From the NCBI RefSeq assembly GCF_017354985.1, contig NZ_CP071501.1, positions 453,501 through 517,500 of the forward strand: a stretch of DNA of 64,000 bases, read 5' to 3'. The notes beneath the pieces were generated by a model. That model did no database searches and had not been told where the DNA came from. It saw only the letters and a program-made list of their open reading frames with translations. Source of the stretch: Shewanella cyperi (GTDB taxonomy: Bacteria; Pseudomonadota; Gammaproteobacteria; Enterobacterales; Shewanellaceae). Positions 1 to 10,700 of this stretch are shown here, piece by piece. The position numbers and the translations under genes were made by a program. Numbering within the stretch: the stretch's first letter is position 1; each line of letters starts with the position of its first letter.

Positions 1-1194
1 GGCAATCATATCCGCCAGGAAGCCGGCTTTCAGCTGCCCCAGATCTTTCTGTTGCAGCAGACTGGCGCTGTTGATGGTGGCGGCCTGAATCGCCTGCAGC
101 GGGCTCATGCCAAAGGTGACCATGGTGCTGAATTGCTTGCCGTTGTCACCGTGGGGATAGATGGCGGCATCGCTGCCGAACACCATCTTGACTCCGGCCT
201 TGGCGGCGAGACGGAAGCTGTCGCGCTGGGCCTGGGACACCTGCTTTTCCTTGTTGATGTTCTCTTCCGGCACGCCGTTGGCGGCGCCGAAGGCCAGGGT
301 GTATTCGGTGTTGTAGATGTCGCAGGACAGGAAGGTGCCGTGTTTGAGCGCCAGTTTGACCGCCTCGTCATCCATAAAGCTGCAATGCTCTATGCTGTCG
401 ATGCCAGCGCGGATGGCGGCCTTGATACCGCCGGTGCCGTGGGCATGGGCGGCGATGATCATCCCGCGCTGGTGGGCCTCTTCGGCGGCAGCGCGCAGCT
501 CATCTTCGCTGTATTGCTGTATGCCCACCTTGGTGCCCTTGGAAAAGACTCCACCGGTGGCGCAAATCTTGATGGTGTTGGCGCCGTATTTGATGTTTTC
601 CCGCACCTTGGCCCGCACAGCCCAAGGGCCGTCGGCCACGCCGCCGGAGACCGAATGCATTTCCGGGGCGCTGAAGTTGTCATCGCAATGACCGCCGGTA
701 ATGGACAGGGCATTGGCGGCACTCCAGATGCGCGGGCCGACAATTTCACCGGCATTGATGCCATCACGCACCGCGATCACGCTGTAACCGGCATCCCCCA
801 GATCCCGCACCGTGGTAAAGCCGGCCATCAGGGTGCGCTCGGCATTTTTCACCGCTTTTACGGTTTGTCTTGGCACCGAATAGTTGAGGGCCTCGAGAAA
901 GTTGTCCTCGGCGTCGCTCGACAGGTGCACGTGCATGTCCATCAGTCCTGGTAGCAGGGTTTTACCGGCCAGGTCGAGATGCTCGGCGCCCTGAGGCATG
1001 GCCAGACTGTTTCGGGTGCCAACCTGGACTATGCGGTCGCCATCGACCAGCAGCGCCGGCTGCTCAATCAGCTTGCCACTGGCCACGTCCAGCATGGCAT
1101 CGGCGGTGATATAGGTGGCGGCCTGCAGGCTTGTGCTTGTCAGGCCACAGAGTCCGGAAATCAGCCCCGAGAGCAGTAGGGTTTTCGTTTTCAT
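1..1194 (-). CDS. Secreted amidohydrolase (metal-dependent, imidazolonepropionase/prolidase-like), 3' end cut by window
   Basis: Reading the minus strand from ATG at 1194 gives an open frame to the window edge (398 codons, no stop). It starts with a signal peptide (MKTKTLLLSGLISG...LQA, about 25 residues), so the enzyme is probably periplasmic or exported. Amidohydrolase-family metal motifs are visible in order: MDMHVHLS (HxH after the N-terminal beta-sandwich), KICATGG (candidate bridging lysine), AAHAHG, IEHCSF and GSDAAIYPHG. The family hydrolyses C-N bonds, and exported members of this type include Xaa-Pro/Xaa-Arg dipeptidases; the exact substrate cannot be told from sequence. The usual length is about 410-430 residues, so only a short C-terminal part is missing. 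A long plus-strand frame over the same bases is antisense. Confidence 0.85.
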   Translation of the reverse strand, partial: MKTKTLLLSGLISGLCGLTSTSLQAATYITADAMLDVASGKLIEQPALLVDGDRIVQVGTRNSLAMPQGAEHLDLAGKTLLPGLMDMHVHLSSDAEDNFLEALNYSVPRQTVKAVKNAERTLMAGFTTVRDLGDAGYSVIAVRDGINAGEIVGPRIWSAANALSITGGHCDDNFSAPEMHSVSGGVADGPWAVRAKVRENIKYGANTIKICATGGVFSKGTKVGIQQYSEDELRAAAEEAHQRGMIIAAHAHGTGGIKAAIRAGIDSIEHCSFMDDEAVKLALKHGTFLSCDIYNTEYTLAFGAANGVPEENINKEKQVSQAQRDSFRLAAKAGVKMVFGSDAAIYPHGDNGKQFSTMVTFGMSPLQAIQAATINSASLLQQKDLGQLKAGFLADMIA

Positions 1195-1290
1195 CTTATT
1201 GTTCTCTTTTTTATTTTATTCAGTGTATGTCGTCAAAGGTACAGCCGCGGCCAGCATACCCCATGGCCTGTTTGCTGGCTATTGGGCCGG

Positions 1291-1875
1291 TCAGCAGCCA
1301 ATGCGCGCCATCGCGTCGTTGGCAAAATGGTAAAAGGCATCCTGGGGCTTGTCCTGGCGCCACATGGCGCTGTCATCCAGTCCCAGCAGCAGGCCGCGCA
1401 GCACCACAGTGGTTATCCCGTGGCTGACTATGATGACCCGCTCCGGCGTGGCGGGATCCTGCAGCCACTCCAGCAGCCGCGCCCGAATCGCCGCCAGGGT
1501 TTCCGCCCCCGGCGCCTGCAGATACCAATCGTTGCGCCCGGCAAGTACCGGATAGGCGGCGTGGATGTCGGCAATGCGAGCCATTTCCCACTCGCCGAGT
1601 CCGGCTTCCATCAGTCGTGGTTCCTGAGCTATGGCTGTTGTGGCCAAGCCCAGCTCGGCTGCAACCAGAGCAGCGGTTTCCATGGCCCGGCCAAGGGGGC
1701 TCGACAGCAGTTGAAAGCCAGCTGTGTCACAGGGCGGATTGGCCAGTGTTTTGCCGTAGGCCCTGGCCTGGGCGCGGCCAAGGTCGGTCAGCGGCGAGTT
1801 GCAGTGCCCCTGCAGCTTGCCGTCGGCGTTAAATTCGGTCTGGCCGTGACGCAGTATGTAGATCTCTTGGAGCAT
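1291..1875 (-). CDS. Histidine phosphatase family protein (phosphoglycerate mutase-like)
   Basis: 194 residues from ATG at 1875. The protein begins MLQEIYILRHGQTEFN, with the RHG motif that carries the phosphorylated catalytic histidine right at the N-terminus. LTDLGRAQA and a second histidine in IVSHGITT complete the branch-2 phosphatase core. Members of this size include broad-specificity phosphatases and alpha-ribazole phosphatase (CobC). There is no cobalamin context here, so the substrate is open. The reading frame stays open upstream to 2241, but the RHG core needs only a few preceding residues, so the internal ATG was chosen; no good ribosome binding site was seen. It lies upstream of the amidohydrolase on the same strand with a 96-base gap. 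Confidence 0.85.
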   Translation of the reverse strand: MLQEIYILRHGQTEFNADGKLQGHCNSPLTDLGRAQARAYGKTLANPPCDTAGFQLLSSPLGRAMETAALVAAELGLATTAIAQEPRLMEAGLGEWEMARIADIHAAYPVLAGRNDWYLQAPGAETLAAIRARLLEWLQDPATPERVIIVSHGITTVVLRGLLLGLDDSAMWRQDKPQDAFYHFANDAMARIGC

Positions 1876-2092
1876 AAGAAGGGGCAAAAACAGTCGATGA
1901 CAAAGGTTGGCAATGTAACCCGAAGTCATGTGGGGCTCAAGCCGGGCCGCAGATTGCAGTACAGGCCAAGATGATACAATTTTGCACAAGCTTGCTGACG
2001 CACCGTGCAGGAAGGTGTGTATAGAATATAATTTCATGGGCTGACTCAGTAAATTCGGCTCCCAGGGATAAAAGTACACAAGGACTCCGCTA

Positions 2093-4063
2093 TTGAATTT
2101 TTTCCATTCGGAAAAGAGGCATCGGACGCTTGCCTCAATGAAAAGCCAGGTGAAACTGATCATCCTGCTGCTTTCCAGTGTTAGCATACTGGTGTTCCTG
2201 CTGGGGCTGTTCCAATCCGAAGTGATCAATGGGGTGCGCACCTACGTTCAGGGCGAGGGCCTGTGGGCCAAGGCGGAAAAAGACTCTGTCATGTTGCTGC
2301 ACAGGTATGTGGACACCAATGATGAAGCCATTTACCGGGAATTCAGCAGGAGCCTGAGTGTGAATCTGGGGGATCGCCGGGCGCGATTGGCGTTGCAGCA
2401 AACGCCGCCGGATCTTGCCGCCGCCAGGGCGGGGTTTCTCGCAGGGGGCAACCACCCGGATGATATCGACAGTCTGATTAGTTTTTTCCTTTATTTTCAA
2501 GATGTCTCCTATATGCGCGAGGCCATTGCCATCTGGACCGAGGCCGATGAGGAAATTGCCAGATTGCAGCAATTGGGAGAATTTGCCTTCCAGGCTCACC
2601 AGCGTGGTGATGACGACATGTTGCAGCTGTTGCAGCAGCGGGTGAACGAACTGAACAGCAAACTCAATCGGCTGGAAATAGATTTCTCCGGGGTGCTCAG
2701 CGATGGCTCGCGCTGGGTCAAGCAGGTCACCTTGTATGTCTCTGTTTTCTCAATGGTCTTCCTTATAGGCATCGCCTTGTATATTTCGCGGCGCATCACC
2801 CAAAGGCTCAATGACACTGAGGTGCAGTTGCGTTTCAGCCAGAACCGGCTCAACAGCCTGTTGCAATCTGAACTGCTGGGGATCCTCGACTGGGATGCCA
2901 ATGGTGGTGTTCTTGATGCCAATGATGTGTTTCTCAATATGCTCGGCTATAGCCGTGAGGAGCTGAACTCCGGGTGCCTCAATTGGCGCAACATCACGCC
3001 GGAGGAATTTCACGATGCTGATGCTGCTGCCATGATGCAGATTGAACGGGAAGGTTATTGCACCCCCTTTGAAAAGGAGTTTATCCATAAAGAGGGTCAC
3101 AGGGTGCCGGTCTATGTGGGCGGCGCCCTGTTTGATGGTCACAGTGACCAGGGCATAGCCTTTGTGCTGGATCAGACGCTGAAGAAAGAGGTGGAGCAGC
3201 AACTGCGCCTGTCAGCCAGCGTCCTGGAAGGCAGCCGCGATGCCATAGTGATTACCGATGGTCACGGGCAAGTGATCCGGGTGAACCAGGCCTATTGCGA
3301 CCTGACCGGCTTGGCAAAGGAGTCTTTGCTCGGGCGGCGGCTGGATAGCCTGTTTACCGCCAATGGTGCCACCATCAGTGAACTGTTGCAGACAAAAGGC
3401 TATTGGCAGGGGGATGCTGAGTTACTGAAGCGGCAGGAGCAAAGCGTTCCCGTGCTCGGCAGCATCAATTCGGTGGCCAGTGATGCAGGTGATTTGTTGT
3501 ACTATGTCGCGATTTTTGTCGACATCAGTGAGCGGGTGGTGCAGGAGCGCAAGCTCTGGGATCTGGCCCGTTACGATCATTTAACCGGCCTGGTGAACAA
3601 ACACTTTTATTCGGAATTGGTGACCAAGGCGCTGGAGCGGGCCAAGGCCAGCGGCAACCGCTGTGCCTTCTTCTTTATCGATTTGGACAAGTTCAAACCG
3701 GTGAACGACAGCTATGGTCATCATGTGGGCGATCAACTTTTGGCCGCCGTAGCCGAGCGTTTGACCACCACGGTCCGCAGCCATGACATAGTCTCGCGCC
3801 ATGGCGGCGACGAGTTTTCCATCATAGTTGAAGATGTGGGCTCCAAAGAAAACGCAGCCATGATAGCCCGCAAGATCATCGACAATGTGCAGAAGCCTTT
3901 TCACATCGAAGGCCGACAGATCCATGTCAGTTGCAGCGTGGGTATCAGCCTGTATCCCGACCACGGCCACAATGCCAGCGGACTTATCCGCGCCGCCGAT
4001 CAGGCCATGTATGAGGCCAAGAGTTCCGCCGCGGACGGCTATCAGATCTATCAGCTGATGTAA
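2093..4063 (+). CDS. Membrane-bound PAS-PAS-GGDEF diguanylate cyclase
   Basis: 656 residues from a TTG start at 2093, preferred because AAGGA at 2080-2084 lies 8 bases upstream; the ATG at 2138 has no such site. Order: TM1 (about 21-40), a mostly helical periplasmic sensor (about 41-210), TM2 (about 213-233), two PAS domains (about 250-360 and 370-480), and a GGDEF domain (485-656). The active-site loop GGDEF is intact at 571-575. RSHD at 562-565 matches the RxxD inhibitory site, five residues ahead of it. The protein should therefore make c-di-GMP from GTP with product feedback, in response to an unknown periplasmic or redox signal. It stands alone, divergent from the phosphatase gene. Confidence 0.9.
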   Translation: MNFFHSEKRHRTLASMKSQVKLIILLLSSVSILVFLLGLFQSEVINGVRTYVQGEGLWAKAEKDSVMLLHRYVDTNDEAIYREFSRSLSVNLGDRRARLALQQTPPDLAAARAGFLAGGNHPDDIDSLISFFLYFQDVSYMREAIAIWTEADEEIARLQQLGEFAFQAHQRGDDDMLQLLQQRVNELNSKLNRLEIDFSGVLSDGSRWVKQVTLYVSVFSMVFLIGIALYISRRITQRLNDTEVQLRFSQNRLNSLLQSELLGILDWDANGGVLDANDVFLNMLGYSREELNSGCLNWRNITPEEFHDADAAAMMQIEREGYCTPFEKEFIHKEGHRVPVYVGGALFDGHSDQGIAFVLDQTLKKEVEQQLRLSASVLEGSRDAIVITDGHGQVIRVNQAYCDLTGLAKESLLGRRLDSLFTANGATISELLQTKGYWQGDAELLKRQEQSVPVLGSINSVASDAGDLLYYVAIFVDISERVVQERKLWDLARYDHLTGLVNKHFYSELVTKALERAKASGNRCAFFFIDLDKFKPVNDSYGHHVGDQLLAAVAERLTTTVRSHDIVSRHGGDEFSIIVEDVGSKENAAMIARKIIDNVQKPFHIEGRQIHVSCSVGISLYPDHGHNASGLIRAADQAMYEAKSSAADGYQIYQLM

Positions 4064-4075
4064 GCGGGTCGTCAG

Positions 4076-4267
4076 TCAGTTGCCGCCAAGGCGCTCGGCT
4101 ATCACGGCGCCGATGCCGGCACCGACCGCCAGGCAGATGGCGATCCACAACCCGAGATCATCGGCGAACTGTCCTATGACTACACCCACCACCACACCCA
4201 GGCTAATGCCGACACCTATGGCTTTTTCCCTGGCAGCGAATTGCTGCTCTTGCTTGTCTTTGTTCAT
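4076..4267 (-). CDS. Small two-TM membrane protein, unknown function
   Basis: 63 residues, with AAGGAAAAGG just ahead of ATG at 4267 as a good ribosome binding site. A charged head (MNKDKQEQQFAAREKA) is followed by two Gly/Ala/Val-rich hydrophobic helices (about 17-34 and 40-58) joined by QFADDLG. The many small residues spaced for helix packing (GVGISLGVVVGVVIG, AVGAGIGAVIAE) resemble glycine-zipper proteins. No enzyme motif is present. It converges with the diguanylate cyclase gene, 12 bases from that stop codon. The binding site and strong helix pattern argue for a real gene; I do not recognise the family. Confidence 0.65.
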   Translation of the reverse strand: MNKDKQEQQFAAREKAIGVGISLGVVVGVVIGQFADDLGLWIAICLAVGAGIGAVIAERLGGN

Positions 4268-4549
4268 GGCCTTTTCCTTGGTTAATGAATGCTTATCTCT
4301 GCCGGCCCCGGGATTGCAGTATTGTCCGAGTTTTCACAATCACCGGCCCTTGAGTGCATGGGCAGCAAGTACATGGTGCAGCAAATAGCCGCTGAAATAT
4401 AGTTCATGGGGAGTGGCAGTGGATCGGGTATGAATTCCGAATTTGGTTTCTTGGTGTTCGTGACTCATTGGTCACTAACGACATACACCATTTGAATTTT
4501 GTAAATAATTACATACAATCAAGTTTATGGAAGCTGCGAGCTTGAAATC

Positions 4550-5266
4550 ATGGACTTAAATGAATTTATCCTTCTGGTCGACGACGATCAGGAATTGACA
4601 GAACTGTTGAGCGACTTCCTCGGCAAGAATGGCTTTGAGGTCAGAACCGAGGCCAACGGTGCGGCAGCCGCGAGGCGTATCATTGAGGAGCGTCCGCGTC
4701 TGGTGGTATTGGATGTGATGTTGCCCGAGCTTGATGGCCTGTCTATTTGTCGCAAAGTGCGGGCCAGCTATCCCGGTCCGATACTTATGCTCACAGGTCT
4801 GGGGGATGATATAGACGAAGTGGCCGGGCTCGAAACCGGGGCCGATGACTATATCGCCAAGCCGGTGCGTTCGCGGGTGCTGCTGGCCAGGATCCGCAGT
4901 CTGTTGCGGCGCTACGAGCTGCTGGAAAACCTGAAACAGGAACCGGCGGTGGTCAATACCGAAGTGCAACTTGTGGTCAATGGACTGCGCCTGGACAAGC
5001 TTGCCCGCAGTGCCAGTCTGCACGGAACCGCCCTGGAGCTGACCATAGCCGAATTTGAGTTGCTGTGGTTGCTGGCCAAACACGCGGGACGGACTCTGGA
5101 CAGGGATGCAATTTGCGATCACTTCAGGGAGTTGGGATACGACAGCACGCACCGCACCATAGATCTCAGGGTATCGCACCTGAGGCGCAAAATGGGTGAC
5201 GATCCCAGGGAGCCGGTGCTCATTAAAACCATGCGTGGCCAAGGCTACGTTTTGACAGTGAAGTGA
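4550..5266 (+). CDS. OmpR-family response regulator
   Basis: 238 residues. An N-terminal receiver domain has the acidic pocket in LLVDDDQE, the phospho-acceptor Asp in VVLDVMLPELDG, and the conserved Lys in DDYIAKPV. A C-terminal winged-helix DNA-binding domain follows (about 135-236; LTIAEFELLWLLAKHAGR and RTIDLRVSHLRRKMGDD). The layout resembles RstA/CpxR-type regulators. The stop codon overlaps the start of the TPR histidine kinase downstream, so the two form a coupled operon and almost certainly a cognate pair. The AT-rich 280 bases upstream should hold the promoter. Targets are unknown; the protease gene at 7701 is the nearest candidate. Confidence 0.92.
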   Translation: MDLNEFILLVDDDQELTELLSDFLGKNGFEVRTEANGAAAARRIIEERPRLVVLDVMLPELDGLSICRKVRASYPGPILMLTGLGDDIDEVAGLETGADDYIAKPVRSRVLLARIRSLLRRYELLENLKQEPAVVNTEVQLVVNGLRLDKLARSASLHGTALELTIAEFELLWLLAKHAGRTLDRDAICDHFRELGYDSTHRTIDLRVSHLRRKMGDDPREPVLIKTMRGQGYVLTVK

Positions 5267-7479
5267 TTGCAATGAAATCAGCAATGTCCCGCCACCAATG
5301 GCTCCTGCTGGGGATAGGGATCACGCTGATTTTGCTGTTATTGCTGCTGCCCTCCGACAAAAGCCAGACCCAGGTTGCGCCCCCTACACCCCAGAGTCAG
5401 AAGATTGAAGCCCTGCTGGCGTTGGCCGCCTCGTCCAGAAACGAAGAGCCGCAAAAGACCCTGGAATACGGTGAGCAGGCATTGGCCTTGCTGGCGCAGT
5501 CGCCGGATGCTGAAGCGGAAGTGATGGCGCTCAGTAATCTCGCCTGGGCGAAGATGATGCTGGGTCAGTTTACCGATGCGGCCCGCCTGGGGGAGCAGGC
5601 ATTGTCTGTGGCCGAGACGCAAACAGATCAGACTCTGCTGGTGGTACCCCTCAATGTGACCGGGCTGATTTATTGGCGCCAGAGTCAACTGGATAAGGCC
5701 CTGACCTATTACCAGAGAGCTCTGACGCTGGCGAAGGAGCTTGGCAAGCCGTCTTTTGAAGCGACCACTTACATCAACATGGGCCTGATATACAGTGACA
5801 AGGCCGAGTATCAGCAAGCGCTGGAATGTTTCAGTAAGGCCAGGGATATTCACAGTGGTTTGGGAGAGGAGCGGCCACTGGCCACGGCACTGAATAATAT
5901 CGCCGGTATCTATGCCGCTCTGGGCGATTTTGGCGAGGCACTGGCAAATCAGCAACAGGCGCTCAGGATCCGGGAGCAACTGGATGACAGGCCCGGCATT
6001 GCCGAGCTGCATCACAACATCGGCATTACCTATGAACATATAGGCGATCTCAAGGCCGCCAAGGTGCAACTGCAAACCGGCCTGGCGGGATTCGAGGCCC
6101 TGGGTGACAAGACAGGCATGGCCCAGGCACTGAATGCCTTGGGCACGGTCAATCAAAAACAACAGCAATACGACGCCGCCAAGACCAATATGGAGCGGGC
6201 GCTCGCCTATGGCGAAGAACTGAATGACGGCAATATCACCGGCGAAGCCTTGCTCAGTCTGGGCAAATTACATCTTGCTCAGGGCGACCCCCAAAAAGCC
6301 AGGCGCTACCTGGAGCGTGGCCTGGCCATAGCCGATCGTCTTGGTCTGGTGGCACTGCAGGCGGAGGGGCGCTTGCGCCTGGCCGACTATTTTCTTGCGG
6401 TGGGGCTTGGGGATCTTGCCCTGGAGCGAGCCAATCAGGCCTTGCAGCAGGCATTGGCCAGCGGCGATCGCAGCCAGCTCAGGGACGCCAATGCGTTACT
6501 GGCACAAATTTATGAACGCAAAGGGGATTTTCGCCAGGCACTGGCCAGTCACAAGGAATTTAAAAGCATCAATGATGCCCTGTTCAACAGCGCGTCCCAG
6601 GAGCGACTGGCCTGGCTGCGCAGTTCGTTCGAAGATGAAAAGCGGCAGCGGCAGATAGCCCAGTTGGAGCGGGACAAAGCACTGCAGGATGAGGTGATCC
6701 GGCAGCAGCGCTTCACCCGCAATATCTGGATTGTGGCTCTGGTGGCCCTGGCAGCTATTTTGTTGCTGCTTTACGGGCGCCACAGCCAAGCCAGAGTGAA
6801 TCACGCCCTGCAGCGTGCCATCCTGATGCAACGTAACTTAATGCAGGCGGTAGCACATGAGTTCAGGGCCCCCCTGGCCAGGGTGCAATTGGCCTTTGAT
6901 ATGTTGCTTGAGGCCGATGCCGGCGAAAGGCCTCAGCTTGAAGACAGGATCCTCAAAGGGCTGGAAGAATTGGATGAGCTTATCCGAGAGATAGTGAAAC
7001 TCATCAAGGCCGAAGGCAGCCCCAGAAGGGCGCCGGCGGAGGGCATAGAGTTGGCCCCCTTGCTGGAAACCCTGGTGGCCAGGCTGCAACCCTTGTTTCC
7101 GGATAAACAGGTGGGCTTGAGCAATGCCGGCCCCGAGCTGCAGATCATGGCCAGCAAGAAGCACTTTGAGTGGCTTATCAATAACCTGCTTTCCAATGCG
7201 CTCAGATACAGTCGTGAGCAGGTGCAAATAGCCTGCTCCGTTGAGCCCGGGCATATCAGCATAGTGGTTGATGATGATGGCCCCGGGGTGCCAGAGGAGG
7301 AGCGGGAAAGGATCTTTGAACCTTTTGTCCGCCTCGATCCCAGTCGTACCCGCGCCACCGGTGGCGTCGGCCTGGGTCTGGCCATCGCCCGCCGGCTGGC
7401 CGAAAATGGCCGCGGCCATATCGAAGTCAGTGACAGCCCCTTGGGTGGTGCTCGCTTTAAATTAATTTGGCCCCGCTGA
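5263..7479 (+). CDS. TPR-containing sensor histidine kinase
   Basis: 738 residues from GTG at 5263, which overlaps the regulator stop by 4 bases; ATG at 5272 is an alternative start. Order: an N-terminal anchor (about 11-30), a long array of tetratricopeptide repeats (about 45-440; e.g. ATTYINMGLIYSDKAEYQQA), coiled coil (about 445-485), TM2 (about 487-506), then a cytoplasmic kinase core. The H-box is AVAHEFRAPLARV with the phosphorylated His at about 532. The ATP-binding part shows NNLLSNALRYS, DDDGPGVP and GGVGLGLAIA. There is no HAMP domain. The TPR array between two membrane spans predicts a periplasmic protein- or peptide-binding sensor rather than a small-molecule one. It should phosphorylate the regulator encoded just upstream. 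Confidence 0.9.
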   Translation: MIAMKSAMSRHQWLLLGIGITLILLLLLLPSDKSQTQVAPPTPQSQKIEALLALAASSRNEEPQKTLEYGEQALALLAQSPDAEAEVMALSNLAWAKMMLGQFTDAARLGEQALSVAETQTDQTLLVVPLNVTGLIYWRQSQLDKALTYYQRALTLAKELGKPSFEATTYINMGLIYSDKAEYQQALECFSKARDIHSGLGEERPLATALNNIAGIYAALGDFGEALANQQQALRIREQLDDRPGIAELHHNIGITYEHIGDLKAAKVQLQTGLAGFEALGDKTGMAQALNALGTVNQKQQQYDAAKTNMERALAYGEELNDGNITGEALLSLGKLHLAQGDPQKARRYLERGLAIADRLGLVALQAEGRLRLADYFLAVGLGDLALERANQALQQALASGDRSQLRDANALLAQIYERKGDFRQALASHKEFKSINDALFNSASQERLAWLRSSFEDEKRQRQIAQLERDKALQDEVIRQQRFTRNIWIVALVALAAILLLLYGRHSQARVNHALQRAILMQRNLMQAVAHEFRAPLARVQLAFDMLLEADAGERPQLEDRILKGLEELDELIREIVKLIKAEGSPRRAPAEGIELAPLLETLVARLQPLFPDKQVGLSNAGPELQIMASKKHFEWLINNLLSNALRYSREQVQIACSVEPGHISIVVDDDGPGVPEEERERIFEPFVRLDPSRTRATGGVGLGLAIARRLAENGRGHIEVSDSPLGGARFKLIWPR

Positions 7480-7638
7480 CCACATATAGCCCCCTTCCTA
7501 CAAAGTGTGTGAAAACATACAAATCAGTGATTTGACCGCAATCACACCTTCCTAAACGCCCTTTATTCAGTCTTCTGTTGGACTTTTGCTGTTCAAAAAG
7601 TGACTTTTTGTTTGCTTTTTGTTTTTTGTGTGACTAAA

Positions 7639-7660
7639 TTGTGTCTGAGCGCATACACAA
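7639..7660. promoter_or_regulatory. Inverted repeat upstream of the P-domain subtilase
   Basis: TTGTGT (7639-7644) and ACACAA (7655-7660) form a 6-bp inverted repeat with a 10-base spacer, about 40 bases ahead of the start codon and next to an AT-rich CATATAG stretch (7667-7673). It could be an operator for the OmpR-type regulator just upstream. No experimental consensus is known to me. Confidence 0.3.
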
Positions 7661-7700
7661 ACATTACATATAGTGCGCTCTGAACCTCAGGAGAACACAA

Positions 7701-10700
7701 ATGAGAAAGCCACATATCCGCTTAAGCCGCTTAACGCTGGCGATGCTGTCAACATCGCTGATGGCGGTGTCTGCACCAACACTCGCGGCCAAAAAGCTCG
7801 AAGCCAAAGATGATTTCGAACCATCCTCTGTGATTGTCAAATTCAAGGAAAGTGCCAAGAAGGCCGAGCGCAAGCAACTCGCCAACCTGCTGGGCGCCTC
7901 GTTCAAGGACAAGAATGACGACGGCGTTGACGATCGCTTCCGCAATATCGCCAAGGGGCGTCTGGCAGAGCTGACGTTGCCTATTGGCCTTGACCCCAGG
8001 GTGGTAATTGAGCGCCTTAAGCACAACCCCCATGTCGAGTTCGCCGAGCTCAATACCCGTTTTCATCCTTCCGTGGTGCCCAACGACCCGCTGTACGGTC
8101 AGCTGTGGGGCATGCCCATGATCAGCGCCGAAAAGGCCTGGGAAATGAATATGGGCACCAAGAATGTGGTGGTTGGCATCATTGACACCGGCTTTGATTA
8201 CACTCATCCGGACCTGCGTGACAATATCTGGACCAACCCCAATGAAGTAGCTGATAACGGTATAGATGACGACGGTAACGGCTACATCGACGATATCCAT
8301 GGTATTTCCGCCATCAATGACAACGGCAATCCCATGGATACCCATTACCACGGTACCCACGTGGCCGGCACCATTGGTGCCACCGGAAACAACGGTATCG
8401 GTGTGGCAGGGGTGAACTGGAACACCTCCATGATTGGTTGTTCTTTCCTGGGCGGTCAGGGGGGCACCACGGCTGACGCTATCCAGTGTCTCGATTACAT
8501 GGTTGACATGAAAAACCGCGGCGTGAACATCCGCGTACTGAACAACTCCTGGGGTGGCGGTGCCTTCAGTCAGGCACTGAAAGATGCCATTGCTGCCGCC
8601 GACAATGCCGGCATGCTGTTCGTTGCCGCCGCGGGTAACGACGCCGTCGATAACGATGTCAATGAGAACTGGCCATCGAATTATGATGTACCTAACGTAT
8701 TGGCCGTGGCCTCAACCACCAGTACCGATGCCATGTCCAGCTTCTCCCAGTGGGGTCTGAACACAGTCGACATGGGTGCCCCGGGCTCAAATGTTTACTC
8801 CACCATTCCGGGTAGTGATTATAACACCCTGAGCGGTACTTCTATGGCGACACCGCACGTGGCCGGTGCCGCGGCGCTGGTATTGGCAGCCGATCCTTCT
8901 TTGACCACAGCCGATGTGAAAAACATTCTGATGGCTTCAGGGGATCCCAACGCCGCCCTGGAAGGCAAGACGGTTTCCGGTAAGCGCCTGAACGTGGAAA
9001 GCGCCCTGAACATGGCCGGTGCCGGTGGTCCGGGTTACTACCTGCTGGTGAGTCCACCCAGCCGTACCGTTAACCAGGGGTCACCCACCTTCTTCGATAT
9101 CGATATGAATGCCGTGGGTGGTTATAACGGCAACGCGACCTTCAGCGCTGAAGTGCCGGCTGGCCTTAATGCCGTGGTCAGCTTCTCCAATACCACGGTT
9201 CCTGCCGATGGTATGACGACCATGACGGTAACCACAGACTCAAACACAGCGCTGGGCAACCACGTGATCACCATCAATGCGGTGGACGGTGATATCACCA
9301 AGAGTATTGATGTCAGCCTGCTGGTGTATCCTGCCGGTACCTTCAGCACTACCTACAGCAACACCACTCAGGTATCCATTCCCGACAACGATGCCAACGG
9401 TATCAGCAGTATCATCAATGTACCCATGAACCTGACCCTGACGGATCTGGTCGTGAATGTGGATATCACCCACTCCTACATTGCCGATTTGCTTGTGACC
9501 CTGACCTCACCCAGTGGTCGTACCGTCACCCTGCACAACCATACCGGTGGCAGTGCCGACAACCTGGTGGCCAGCTTCCCGCTGGAGGATTTCGACCTGG
9601 AAGACGCTTTTGGTGACTGGATCCTCAAGGTTGCCGATACTGCCGGTCAGGATGTGGGCACCCTTAACAGCTGGAGTCTGGATGTGACCGGTGGCTCGCA
9701 GCCGGGTACCAACCTGCCTCCCACTGTGACCCTGGGCCAGAACCTGGCAAATGCCCTGTACCTGCCCGGCGATGCCATTCACTTTGTGGCCGACGCCCAG
9801 GACTCTGAAGACGGCGATGTGCGTGCCTCTTTGGTGTGGATTTCCAGCCTGGACGGTCAGATAGGCACAGGTGGCAGCTTCACCCGCGCAGATCTGAGCC
9901 AGGGTAGCCACCAGATCACTGTGACTGCCACTGACAGTCAGGGTGTGACCAGCAGCCGTGAGTTCTTTCTGTATGTTGTTAGTGACGGCACCGTTGTTTC
10001 CTACGAGGACACTACGCGTCAACCACTCCCTGATATGGCTACAGTAATCGCCGAAATCGAAGTGCCCTTGGGGGTCAAGATCCGCGACATGAGCTTGTTC
10101 GTTGATATTCAACACAGTTTTGCCAACGACATGCTGATCCATCTGGTGTCTCCAAACGGTACCCGGGTTGAGATTTTTGATCGCAAAGCAAGCGGTGAGT
10201 ACTACCGTGATCTGGTGAAGACCTTCTTCCCGGTTGAATTCAACGGTGAAGTTGCCACAGGCATCTGGCAGTTGGTCATCAAGGATGAATGGAGCAACAA
10301 CTCCGGTTGGCTGAACCGTTGGGAACTGAGCTTTACCCATGACGGCAGTGGCAGCGACCCGGTTAACGCCGCGCCTGTGGTCAGCATCAGCGACCCTGTA
10401 GGTGGCACGAGCTTTACCGAAGGTGATCTGGTGACCTTCGTGGCCTCTGCCAATGATGCCGAAGATGGTGATGTCACCAACACCCTGGTGTGGTCTTCCA
10501 ACCTTGACGGCGTTATCGGCAACGGTGCCAACTTCAGCACCACGGCACTGAGTGTGGGCAGCCACACTGTAACCGCCAGCGCGTCCGACAGCGCCAATGC
10601 GTCCGGTGAAGCGGTTGTTTCTTTGACCGTTAACCCTGCGCCCGTCAACCAGTTGCCGACCGCTGAGTTCAGCTTCACGGCCGCCGGTCTGAATGTGAAC

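Noticed and set aside
52..954. Long plus-strand open frame (300 codons)
   Set aside because: It lies opposite a minus-strand amidohydrolase with signal peptide and all metal motifs; the plus-strand translation has no family pattern.
7597..7625. AAAAAGTGACTTTTTG as a terminator of the TPR kinase operon
   Set aside because: AT-only stem with little stability; may be chance in a T-rich stretch.
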